56,214 nucleotides of DNA from Bacteroidales bacterium (GCA_017529425.1 JAFXNQ010000011.1:1-56214), one strand, 5' to 3'; shown: positions 7,273 through 14,302, counted from the stretch's first letter. The notes: generated by a model from the letters alone, not told the origin. Program-made: numbers and translations.

Positions 7273-8172
7273 ATGAGTACTCAAGACTTAACGCCGGCTC
7301 TTTGCATATTGAATCCGGACGATGTATTCAATCTAAGGAAGAACCATAAAGAAGATTGTTATTACTGCAAAACTCCATACGAAGTCTTAGAGATGAAAAG
7401 CCAAGGTATCTCCTTTCCTGTTGAACCACATTTGCAAGAAGGTTTGGTATTAACACGAGAATCCACCGGCAAGGGTTATTATTATCGAACGGACGAAACT
7501 GACTGCAGAGTTATTAATAATCGCTGCCTTGCTATCGAGTCAATTCTTTCATATCTGGGAGCAAAGGAATTCCGATATTCTGAAACCTCATCGTTTAGGG
7601 GCAAACATTCTGAAGACATCGATATAGAGGTTGGGGTCAAGAAAGGTGGAATTGATGTTGATAGTACGACGGGGGTTAATACCAATACTAATAAGGGGAA
7701 AACAGGAGATGAAACAGCCTCTGCAAAATGGATGAGTGGCTATTATTCTCATGAAAGCTATCTGCGGGCTGTAAACGCAGCCAAAGTGAACGGCCTTATT
7801 ACTGATCCAGTAATAGCCTCATTATTGGAACAAAGGCGTCCTGGCCATCCGAATCCCATTGTATCTCAAGAGTATCACGTGAACGTTACGGCAGATTTGG
7901 ACAAGAACATTCATGTGTTAGAAGACATTAGTGCGAATCTTAAGGATAAAATCGGTGGTCATTTAAAGGTAGATGTCAAGACATCACGAAAAGTAGATCA
8001 ATCCTCCTCGGTAGACTTTTTTGTGTCTTTTGCACCAAGCCCAACAGAGGTCTATCAGCAAGCGATAGAAGATGAGAAGAAAGTACCACCTCGCGGAAAC
8101 AGATGGCTTTGGCCGGTTATTGCAATAGCAGCTGTCGTTATTATTGCAACAGTATTGATTATTGTTCTGTAG
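7273..8172 (+). CDS. tail-anchored protein of unknown function
   Basis: A 299-residue protein. Residues 100-150 are Gly/Ser/Thr/Asp-rich and hydrophilic, and the last 20 residues (IAIAAVVIIATVLIIVL) form one membrane helix, giving the same C-terminal anchor layout as the previous gene. Two cysteines (CYYC) occur near residue 28. I recognise no catalytic motif. The close spacing from 6028 to 8172 suggests that the GTPase and the two anchored proteins act together. Confidence 0.6.
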   Translation: MSTQDLTPALCILNPDDVFNLRKNHKEDCYYCKTPYEVLEMKSQGISFPVEPHLQEGLVLTRESTGKGYYYRTDETDCRVINNRCLAIESILSYLGAKEFRYSETSSFRGKHSEDIDIEVGVKKGGIDVDSTTGVNTNTNKGKTGDETASAKWMSGYYSHESYLRAVNAAKVNGLITDPVIASLLEQRRPGHPNPIVSQEYHVNVTADLDKNIHVLEDISANLKDKIGGHLKVDVKTSRKVDQSSSVDFFVSFAPSPTEVYQQAIEDEKKVPPRGNRWLWPVIAIAAVVIIATVLIIVL

Positions 8173-8231
8173 CCGAATACAAAGCATCCTAAAATTAGCT
8201 GATATTATCGCATTTGGTGATTGATGGCTTT

Positions 8232-8581
8232 ATGGCAACGAAAGTTCTCCACTTCCCACAACCGGCCCGTCGTGTTTATACAGCGGTAAAGCACGTTGTC
8301 CATAATACCCCTGGAATGAAGCGGGTAAAGTGTGATGACCAGAGATTTATTGTTTCTGCATCTCACGGCTGGTCGCTGATCCCACTTGGCGAGAATGTCA
8401 AAACCGGGTTGTGGCAGACGGAACAGAAGAATCGGATGTCTATGTTGAATCAAAGGGAAAAATCATCATCAACCCGTTTGTCATTCCGCAGAACAAAGCA
8501 AATATTCAAGAACTATCTGATTATATCAAGAATAGGGTGGGAAAGTTATGTTCAGACGAGGAAATAAAACTAAATCATTAA
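8232..8581 (+). pseudogene. frameshifted small gene upstream of the Ntn hydrolase
   Basis: Frame 1 from ATG 8232 reads MATKVLHFPQPARR ... HGWSLIPLGENVK, then loses protein character near 8405. Frame 2 takes over with VADGTEESDVYVESKGKIII ... and ends at TAA 8579-8581, only 6 nt before the next ATG, the spacing expected of an intact operon gene. Together they make a protein of about 115 residues with an alternating beta pattern. The slip lies within about 8400-8415 (ACCGGGTTGTGG). It is either a true inactivating mutation or a sequencing/assembly error. Family unknown. Confidence 0.65.
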
Positions 8582-8587
8582 TCAATT

Positions 8588-9841
8588 ATGACAGCTATTG
8601 TAGGTATACTCAATAAACGTGGCGTGGCTATTGCGGCTGACAGTGCGGTTACGGTGAGCAGTGGCGGCAATGTCAAGATTTACAACACAAGTCAAAAGAT
8701 TTTCAAACTTTCAGACAAGAATCCTTTAGCGTTGATGATTTATGGTAAGGCGTCATTTATGGGTGTTCCCTGGGAAGTTATCATCAATCTGTATCGGGAT
8801 GAGCGGGGGGAGAGGACGTTTGACAAGGTTCAGGATTATGCGTCTGACTTCCTGAAGTTTCTCGGTGACCTTGATTTTGTCAAAGGCGAGGAGGACCAGC
8901 GTGATTATCTGATTCGTGAGATGTACACCGTTTATAACAAATTGACAACGCCCATACAGGCAAGGGCAGAAGAAGATATCGAGTTGCTTGAAGATCCTAC
9001 TGAAGAAGATGCTGAAAGAATCTACTTGAAACATTCAGAGAATGTCCATAAAGAATTCGCCGACATTTGCAATAATGCCGGGAAGGTCGAGGGCTTATCT
9101 TCATATACTTACGAAAGATTCTGCAAAACCATAGAAGAACCGCTGGAGTATGTGATGAAAGAAGTTATTGAGGAGAATTGGGATGAGAAAGAAAAAGAAG
9201 TGTGGCAAAAATCTTTCTTCAACTATCTGACGTCAAAATCCTTTTACAATCAAACGGGGCTTGTATTTATCGGGTTTGGAAGTAAGGATATATATCCGTC
9301 GTCATATTCCGTCTCGGTGTCTGGCATAATAAACGGCTGTCTGAGGTGGCTTGAAGATGATAAGTATGAAATAACCAACAAGAATTCCTCCTTGATTTTG
9401 CCCTACGCGCAAACCGATGTGATGATGACTATGATGAAGGGTATTGCCCCCGCCTTTTATAGCCAGATACTTGAATCGCATAAAAACTCTCTTGATAAAA
9501 CAAAAGAGAAGATAACCGCATTTTTGTCTGAAGCCGGAGTTGCAGAAGATATCCTGGATCGGGTGGCAGATATGGAAACAGATGATATACAGAAATCTTA
9601 CGATGAAGAACTGGATGACTTTATAAAGGAAAACTACATCCAGGGTGTAGTTGATGCCGTTGACTCTTTTAACCTTGAAGATATGACCAACATGGCGGAA
9701 AGTCTCATTTCAATCACCAATCTTCAAAGACATTTCTCTTCATCTGAAGAATCTGTCGGTGGCCCTATCGAGGTTGCCATCATAACGCGTGGCGGTGGTT
9801 TCAAGTGGGTGAAGCACCGTAATGTCCCTGCTGTTGACTGA
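8588..9841 (+). CDS. HslV/proteasome-like Ntn hydrolase with long C-terminal extension
   Basis: A 417-residue protein whose first 40 residues align with the HslV / proteasome-beta active-site region. Thr2 becomes the N-terminal nucleophile once Met is removed. Counting it as T1, AAD puts Asp exactly at position 17, and SQKIFKL supplies a Lys at 36, close to the catalytic Lys33 of HslV. VAIAADSAVTV corresponds to VAIAGDGQVTL of HslV. The family is normally ~175-200 residues; here about 220 further, mostly helical and acidic residues follow. It is probably a self-compartmentalising or single-chain cytoplasmic peptidase or amidohydrolase with unknown substrate. No ATPase partner of the HslU/ClpX type is nearby. 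Confidence 0.7.
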   Translation: MTAIVGILNKRGVAIAADSAVTVSSGGNVKIYNTSQKIFKLSDKNPLALMIYGKASFMGVPWEVIINLYRDERGERTFDKVQDYASDFLKFLGDLDFVKGEEDQRDYLIREMYTVYNKLTTPIQARAEEDIELLEDPTEEDAERIYLKHSENVHKEFADICNNAGKVEGLSSYTYERFCKTIEEPLEYVMKEVIEENWDEKEKEVWQKSFFNYLTSKSFYNQTGLVFIGFGSKDIYPSSYSVSVSGIINGCLRWLEDDKYEITNKNSSLILPYAQTDVMMTMMKGIAPAFYSQILESHKNSLDKTKEKITAFLSEAGVAEDILDRVADMETDDIQKSYDEELDDFIKENYIQGVVDAVDSFNLEDMTNMAESLISITNLQRHFSSSEESVGGPIEVAIITRGGGFKWVKHRNVPAVD

Positions 9842-9899
9842 TAATTCGAGTGTAGTTAATCGCTTTTTATTGTAGAGGCGTATAATGCTTGTATTTGGC

Positions 9900-10000
9900 G
9901 AAAGTTAATGGATTAAGGGGGATACTGGCGGTGCTGGCGGCTGATAGCGCCGTGACGGTTAATTCGTCCAGCGGGACCAAGATATATAATACGGCACTTA
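9900..10000 (+). pseudogene. decayed N-terminal fragment of a second Ntn hydrolase
   Basis: In one frame this stretch reads ILAVLAADSAVTVNSSSGTK followed by IYNTA, closely matching residues 12-34 of the intact Ntn hydrolase directly upstream. Identity at DNA level is lower and the start region is broken by TAA codons (around 9907-9916). Homology ends just before the second SprT-like gene. A tandem paralogue was therefore present and has been deleted down to about 100 bp. Confidence 0.7.
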
Positions 10001-10024
10001 ATAGCGAACTTTATTTAGAGAATA

Positions 10025-10957
10025 ATGAGCTTATCATGCAGTTTTAACATAGAGGATTTCCGTCAACAAGTTAAGTATGGGATTCGCACAGGATCAAAGG
10101 GCGTTATCCAAGAAATTGATATTGTAAATGCACTGTATCGGGTCTGGCCAATACGCTATCAGTATAAAGTTGACATTCAATTATATTTAGATGCTGTTCA
10201 AAAGGCATTTGATTGTTCCGTTGATAAAGTGAATGATGACCTTTGGGACGAGAAATACGAAATCTCAATTGATGGCTTTTCCTGGACTCTAGAATGTGGG
10301 CATAAAAATTATCAACCATTTAGCATCTTCTTGAATGAATGCTTACCTGTTGGTTATCCTGAGGACACGGTGAAAATGATTTCCGTTGTGAATGGGCTCC
10401 TCCCAGAGTTACGAGCTTACTGTGAGTGGCTCTCAAATAGGCGCATCAAGCGAAATGGAGGGGTGCCCCCCCCAGAGTTGCTCACCTACGATCCTAAGAA
10501 ATACCCTATTAATTCCTCGATTCCCAATAACTCTATAACTAAAGAACTGCTGAATCGTAAATTTGTTGAGTATAATCAACTTTATTTTAGCAATAAACTC
10601 ACTTTCTGTCCAATATCTATCTGTAGTATAAAAGCTTTGAGACCAGGAAAGAGAAAGAAACACTGTGCTTACTACAATCCCAACCCTCGGTGCAGCTTAT
10701 TTGAAGCAATTGATTGTGAAATAGTGATAGATACCCTCGTTACTTACTGCTATGATGTAATGATTAGATCTGTGTTGCTTCATGAAATGATTCACCATTT
10801 TGTTAGGACTTGTTTTCCAAAATCAAGAATTGAATCTTCACATGGACCAACTTTTCAAAGAATTCGAAGACAACTGAATCTGAAATATAACCTTGGAATT
10901 GATAAACCTCAAACTAAAGAAGCATTGTCATACGATATTCAACAGATTGAGATATAA
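10025..10957 (+). CDS. SprT-like zinc metalloprotease, copy 2
   Basis: A 310-residue paralogue of the protein at 3403-4443, alignable over its length. In the N-terminal domain WTLECG corresponds to WTLSQG and LNECLPVGYPED to LNDYLSVGSPKE. In the protease domain HExxH is at 253-257 (LLHEMIHHF) and SHGPTFQRIRRQLN carries the third ligand. It lacks about 36 N-terminal residues present in copy 1. The CAYY motif before the active site is kept in both. Codon choice is AT-rich like its neighbours. Confidence 0.8.
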   Translation: MSLSCSFNIEDFRQQVKYGIRTGSKGVIQEIDIVNALYRVWPIRYQYKVDIQLYLDAVQKAFDCSVDKVNDDLWDEKYEISIDGFSWTLECGHKNYQPFSIFLNECLPVGYPEDTVKMISVVNGLLPELRAYCEWLSNRRIKRNGGVPPPELLTYDPKKYPINSSIPNNSITKELLNRKFVEYNQLYFSNKLTFCPISICSIKALRPGKRKKHCAYYNPNPRCSLFEAIDCEIVIDTLVTYCYDVMIRSVLLHEMIHHFVRTCFPKSRIESSHGPTFQRIRRQLNLKYNLGIDKPQTKEALSYDIQQIEI

Positions 10958-10986
10958 AATTAAGTGTAATGCTTGTTCAAAGCATT

Positions 10987-11113
10987 CAAAATGTACATCA
11001 TTGCCGACAATCTTCTCCTTCTCGATGAGTTCCCGCCACATATTGACGTAGATATTCATTTGCTAATTCTCCTCATCCTCCTCACTCCACTCTATGGGCT
11101 TCTGCTCTTTTAA
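10987..11113 (-). pseudogene. probable gene remnant on the minus strand
   Basis: Read on the minus strand, 11113-11063 encodes KEQKPIEWSEEDEEN and then a stop. ATG at 11059 opens MNIYVNMWRELIEKEKIVGN and runs into the end of the SprT-like gene. The PxEWSEEDE phrase is one I associate with the tails of Bacteroidales mobile-element proteins. No complete gene remains. I rate this as a fragment, not a functional gene. Confidence 0.3.
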
Positions 11114-11130
11114 TAAATCATTTAACTGAT

Positions 11131-11568
11131 ATGAATACAACTGTCATTAAAAAACCATACGCTAGTTTCATGAAAGAGGTGCTGTCTTTTTGTGAAACAG
11201 CTTGTGGAGAATACCAAATACCCATTTTATTGATTTCGACAAGAGATATAGCATCTTCCCTTTTGTACGAATATTTTAAAAGGTTCATCCTCTCTGAGGA
11301 TCCAAGAGAGTCACTCTTCAGGGATTTAAAAGAGGATGTTGACCTGAGACGTGTAGAATCACGTCTTAGAAAACTTCAGAAGAGTAGCCTTTATATCTCT
11401 GACCAAGAACGTTTTTCTGAGGATGATTTGGCAGCATTGGACACGAGGGGCGCTATGATTGTTATTATAGATGACCTGGCCGCTGCTCCTCCCGTAGATG
11501 CTCTGGAAAAGTGGGCAGAAGAAAAAGGTGTCAAGGTTATTGTCAGGCAAGATATGGAAGACGAGTAG
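11131..11568 (+). CDS. unknown protein, possibly a degenerate DnaB/RecA-like fold
   Basis: A 145-residue protein. The order of elements recalls part of the DnaB helicase core: IPILLISTRDIASSLLYEYF in the place of the strand-helix after Walker A, LYISDQERFSEDDLAALD in the place of the IDDTPxLS segment, and AMIVIIDDL as a Walker B-like strand. A Walker A motif is missing, so it would not hydrolyse ATP alone. The match is by pattern only and weak. It is followed after 10 nt by a short helical gene. Confidence 0.5.
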   Translation: MNTTVIKKPYASFMKEVLSFCETACGEYQIPILLISTRDIASSLLYEYFKRFILSEDPRESLFRDLKEDVDLRRVESRLRKLQKSSLYISDQERFSEDDLAALDTRGAMIVIIDDLAAAPPVDALEKWAEEKGVKVIVRQDMEDE

Positions 11569-11578
11569 AATAATTGAT

Positions 11579-11758
11579 ATGGGTAAATACGATTCCGCAA
11601 TCAAGTTCGCCGAAGAACAGATAAAGCGCATGAAGGACCAGATTGCGCTGTACAAAAAGTTCAAGAATCCTGGCTGGGAAGGTGCTGTCAAGGCTCTTAC
11701 CCGGCAAATAAACAGTAAAATGGCTTCAATTGCCGATATGAAAAAACGCAACAAGTAG
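11579..11758 (+). CDS. 59-aa basic coiled-coil protein
   Basis: ATG at 11579 gives a 59-residue, Lys-rich, predicted helical protein (EEQIKRMKDQIALYKKF ... KMASIADMKKRNK). The longer open frame reaching back to 11498 overlaps the previous gene and is unlikely to be used. The spacing to its neighbour implies co-transcription. Function unknown. Confidence 0.5.
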   Translation: MGKYDSAIKFAEEQIKRMKDQIALYKKFKNPGWEGAVKALTRQINSKMASIADMKKRNK

Positions 11759-11785
11759 TATTATCTGACTGAAGAACAATAAAAA

Positions 11786-12292
11786 ATGCAAGATATGTTT
11801 TGGCTTATTCTAACCAATTTTCTCGCATGGATGCTTTTATACCTAGCCATAACTGTAGAGAGCAAATGGATGAAGATTCTGTGTGCCGTTATTCTCGTGG
11901 GTGGTATTGTGTGTATATTTTTGGCAAAGCCTGATTTTATTTTTGCGAACCCCACACGTTCGAGAATAGTAAATTTTATCTGCGATGTGATAGGTTGTAA
12001 CGAGTCCGCGAGCATAGGCGTGTCGCCTGCAGGCGATAGCGAAGCGCGTGCGGGTGGGGTTCAGAATAGCCAGCGCGGAGCGGCAGGGTTTGGGGCGGCG
12101 CCCCAGTATCATAGGAGGGCAGGCGGTTGTAGTGACAGGGAGCAAAGCTTTCATGCGAGGCATAGCCCGTCGCGGGATAGGCCACTTGGGAGCAACGACA
12201 ACTTACACATTTCTACTAACCAGCATTTCTCGTTTTTGAAAAACAATCCTGACAATAGGGGCTGGGCTATGATTCAGTGGGTTATCTCTTAA
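11786..12292 (+). CDS. two-helix membrane protein with a repeat-derived tail
   Basis: Residues 1-50 contain two hydrophobic helices (FWLILTNFLAWMLLYLAITV and ILCAVILVGGIVCIFLA), and the natural-looking protein continues to about residue 72 (VIGCNESAS). From there the frame runs through the GC-rich repeat at 12000-12190, giving Ala/Gly/Arg/Ser low-complexity sequence without a fold. The original gene was therefore probably about 70 codons and its end has been replaced by the inserted repeat. Confidence 0.45.
   Translation: MQDMFWLILTNFLAWMLLYLAITVESKWMKILCAVILVGGIVCIFLAKPDFIFANPTRSRIVNFICDVIGCNESASIGVSPAGDSEARAGGVQNSQRGAAGFGAAPQYHRRAGGCSDREQSFHARHSPSRDRPLGSNDNLHISTNQHFSFLKNNPDNRGWAMIQWVIS
12000..12190. 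repeat. GC-rich structured repeat, partial copy 1
   Basis: Two blocks are shared with the element at 13013-13284: GAGTCCGCGAGCATAGGCGT (near 12003 and 13194) and a longer block around TGTAGTGACAGGGAGCAA ... TTTCATGCGAGGCAT ... AGCCCGTCGCG (about 12127-12178 and 13238-13284). It also holds the perfect palindrome TCGCCTGCAGGCGA near 12025. Its base composition is far more GC-rich than the genes around it. It interrupts the end of the membrane-protein gene. Confidence 0.75.
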
Positions 12293-12507
12293 CCTACTTT
12301 GAAAACAGACACAAAACAGCAGGAAGTCTTAATCTTTCTGTTTCTAATGAACTGGTAATTTACCTTTGGCTAAATGATAATCGTGTACAAATAATCGCCT
12401 AAAGGGGACGAGCCACTTCGGTGCAAAAGAGACAAAACAAAACCCACTAACTTGACCGTTGGGCCAGAGGTTAATGGGATTCACTGTTGCAAATGTAATC
12501 AATAATT

Positions 12508-12977
12508 ATGAAGTATCAAGAATATGAGCATTATTTCTCACAGAAACGACTGAGTAGATACGTGCTGGCCTGCGGTGATGACAAACGGAAAGCAATCGCT
12601 CTTTATCGCTACAATCTAAGACTAGCACAAGAGTTACTGACGATTGTAAGTTGCTTTGAGGTGTCTCTAAGAAATGCTATTGACGGCATTCTCATGCTGA
12701 AGCTTGGAGAAGAATGGCTAAAGAACTCTGTGTCATCTGGAGGCATTTTCACATTACCAGTTCTGCACAAAACTAACAAAACAATTACCGATGCTCTAAA
12801 CAAGCTAAGGGAACAGGGCAAGCCGTGATTTACACGGAGTACATACGTATTGAGTACCAGAAGATTCAAACTCTTTTTCAGTGGATGGGCATAGATAGCA
12901 AGTCCATGCTATATGGGTTAGATCATGTACTAAAGGTATGTGACAGTATCGACAGTCTTTGCAGACGGCCATCATGA
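12508..12977 (+). pseudogene. Abi-family (abortive infection) gene with internal deletion
   Basis: Codons 1-106 encode the start of an Abi_2-type protein (YEHYFSQKRLSRYVLACGDD, then FEVSLRNAI), typical of Bacteroidales. The frame stops at 12828. From 12825 a second frame encodes IYTEYIRIEYQKIQTLFQWM followed by GIDSKSMLYGLDHV, which looks like the C-terminus of the same family. The intact family is usually around 300 residues, so the central part is missing and the two ends are joined out of frame. Upstream lies a ~130-nt leader with a weak TACCTTTG at 12361. Function lost. Confidence 0.6.
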
Positions 12978-13012
12978 ATTCTTCACCGCGGGGGTCAAGG
13001 AAAAGGAGCTGT

Positions 13013-13284
13013 AGCGACGGGCTGAAAAGTGCCAACGCATGAAAGGGGTTGCGACCGGCGCTAACGGAAGACGCCGGTGCGACGGTGTGAGCCGCTCTCG
13101 CGAAGGCGGGAGCGGTGAACTGGTCGCAGCCCGAGTGCACAAAAACGCCGGCAATGCGAGTGATGTCTGAGCGAAGAGCCGTCAGGCTCGAAGCGAGTCC
13201 GCGAGCATAGGCGTTTTTGAAGCGGAGGACAGGCGTCTGTAGTGACAGGGAGCAAGCCTTTCATGCGAGGCATAAGCCCGTCGC
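13013..13284. repeat. ~270-bp element with long terminal inverted arms
   Basis: The left arm (13014-13052: CGACGGGCT ... CGCATGAAAGG ... TTGC) is complementary to the right arm (13252-13283: GCAA ... CCTTTCATGCG ... AGCCCGTCG). Inside are a perfect 10-bp inverted pair, CAAAAACGCC (13140-13149) / GGCGTTTTTG (13210-13219), and the hairpins CCGGCG / CGCCGG and CCGCTCTCGC / GCGGGAGCGG. No open frame with protein character is present. It may be a MITE-like repeat or a structured RNA; the right half recurs at 12000-12190. It lies between the broken Abi gene and the toxin-antitoxin pair. Confidence 0.7.
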
Positions 13285-13330
13285 GAAGGAAGTATGCACC
13301 ACTTTGCAACAAAAACGTTAGAAATTATGA

Positions 13331-13371
13331 GTGTACCAATTTGGTACACATAATGAAAAGATTTATATTTG
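13331..13371 (+). promoter_or_regulatory. toxin-antitoxin promoter with operator palindrome
   Basis: GTGTACCAA-T-TTGGTACAC (13331-13349) is a perfect palindrome around one central base. The TTG within it (13342-13344) is 19 nt from TATATTTG (13364-13371), a good Bacteroidales TAnnTTTG element. The palindrome therefore covers the -33 region, which fits autorepression by the antitoxin or toxin-antitoxin complex. The antitoxin ATG is 17 nt further on. Confidence 0.65.
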
Positions 13372-13388
13372 CCTAAAAGAATTAAGGT

Positions 13389-13655
13389 ATGGTAGTTGTC
13401 AGCAGTAGAGAATTCAGGGCTAATCAGCGCAAATACTTTGGCCTGGCGCAAACTAATGACGTCGTGATAACATCTCGTTCTTTTGGTAATTACAGGCTGG
13501 TACCACTAAAAGAAGATGATATGTTAATAGATGAAAAGATGTTAGATGCCAAGATCAAGCAGGGCATAGAAGACTACGAGGCTGGTAGGGTTCATCGTAT
13601 GAAAGATGGTGAGAGTGTGCAAGAGTTTTTGGGGCGAATGATTAGTGAGGATTGA
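13389..13655 (+). CDS. Phd/YefM-type antitoxin
   Basis: An 88-residue protein starting MVVVSSREFRANQRKYFGLA, the usual N-terminal DNA-binding and dimerisation fold of Phd/YefM antitoxins (S-x-x-E-F-R-x-N). VVITSRSFGNYRLVPL follows as the second strand pair. The helical C-terminus should wrap around the toxin. The gene stops one base before the toxin ATG, the standard order for such pairs. The operator palindrome upstream supports autoregulation. Confidence 0.85.
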   Translation: MVVVSSREFRANQRKYFGLAQTNDVVITSRSFGNYRLVPLKEDDMLIDEKMLDAKIKQGIEDYEAGRVHRMKDGESVQEFLGRMISED

Positions 13656-13656
13656 A

Positions 13657-13923
13657 ATGTACACGATTGTATTCTCTGAAGAAGCTAAGAAAGATATCAA
13701 GTTACTACATAAGCATGCTCCGCATGCTGTAACAAAACTCGCCCTACTCCTTGAAGAAGTTCGCATCCACCCTCGCACAGGGATAGGACAAGTTGAACAA
13801 CTTAAAGGTTATGACGGCTCCGTCTATTCCCGACGTATCACAAAAGAGCATCGGCTAGTTTACAGAATCATTGACAACGTTGTGGAGGTATTGGTGCTGT
13901 CTGCTTTTGGACATTACAAATAG
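13657..13923 (+). CDS. Txe/YoeB-type mRNA-interferase toxin
   Basis: An 88-residue RelE-superfamily toxin: YTIVFSEEAKKDIKLLHKHA, then QVEQLKGYDGSVYSRRITKE, HRLVYRI and a C-terminal SAFGHYK. The Glu, Arg, His and terminal Tyr positions used for ribosome-dependent mRNA cleavage by YoeB are all visible. ATG 13657 is preferred over the upstream GTG at 13645, which lies inside the antitoxin gene. It appears intact. It may stabilise the island. Confidence 0.85.
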   Translation: MYTIVFSEEAKKDIKLLHKHAPHAVTKLALLLEEVRIHPRTGIGQVEQLKGYDGSVYSRRITKEHRLVYRIIDNVVEVLVLSAFGHYK

Positions 13924-13983
13924 GTCTGCGGCACTACTAGCTTTCACTCTTGCGAACTTGATTTATTTTTAATGAAATGAAGT

Positions 13984-14121
13984 TTAGCTGAGATTGACAT
14001 AGTTGCCCTTCGTCTGAAAGAGAATGTACTCGATGTAATAGAGGTAAAGCGGAATCAGGTACTTGTACTGCTCTTCTGCGATGAGGGTGTCGGGAAAGAA
14101 TTCGCGGGCCTGAGAGAGCAT
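13984..14121 (-). pseudogene. duplicated 3' end of an rnz-like gene
   Basis: The minus strand reads MLSQAREFFPDTLIAEEQYK and then YLIP, matching the C-terminus of the RNase Z encoded at 14738-15661 (MLAQAREVFPNTLLSEEQHK, then YVVP). At DNA level about 64 bases align with roughly ten to eleven differences. After that point the fragment continues with an unrelated tail (LYLYYIEYILFQTKGNYVNL) to a stop at 13984. It has the same orientation as rnz. It may be the 3' end of a previous host's rnz carried in by the island. An independent family with a similar motif is the alternative. Confidence 0.5.
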
Positions 14122-14194
14122 GGAGAACGTCTGCCGTTACCACAGTGCGCTTAACTCACGGGAGAAAACCAAGTGAACAAATCCATCATTTTTC

Positions 14195-14224
14195 TTGACA
14201 ATTATAAATCTTATTATACCTTTG
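14195..14224 (+). promoter_or_regulatory. Bacteroidales-type promoter
   Basis: TTG (14195-14197), a 19-nt spacer and TACCTTTG (14217-14224) make a very good match to the sigma-ABfr consensus. No gene starts within the next 70 nt; instead a strong terminator follows at 14267-14300. The promoter therefore appears to serve a short RNA. Confidence 0.65.
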
Positions 14225-14230
14225 CAAGAG

Positions 14231-14300
14231 ATTCATACTTGTTGAATCGTTAATGCCTAATACAAGCAGACATTCAGCCCAAAATGGATGTCTGTTTTTT
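14231..14300 (+). ncRNA. candidate ~70-nt small RNA or attenuated leader
   Basis: Transcription from the promoter at 14195-14224 should begin near 14231. The predicted RNA has GATTC / GAATC and an alternative CTTGT / ACAAG pairing, and then the hairpin CAGACAT ... ATGTCTG (14267-14294) followed by eight T. Promoter, short body and intrinsic terminator are the three parts of a small-RNA gene. Because a structured element with a small ORF starts at 14301, it could also be a leader that terminates before that element. No known RNA family is recognised. Confidence 0.5.
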
Positions 14301-14302
14301 TT
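14267..14302 (+). terminator. intrinsic terminator of the short RNA
   Basis: A 7-bp perfect stem CAGACAT / ATGTCTG with a 14-nt loop and eight consecutive T on the + strand. The reverse strand has no T-run after the stem, so the direction is clear. Confidence 0.75.

Noticed and set aside
13937-14143. 68-codon minus-strand frame near the island edge
   Set aside because: It is in the wrong frame relative to the rnz-like fragment that explains the same bases.
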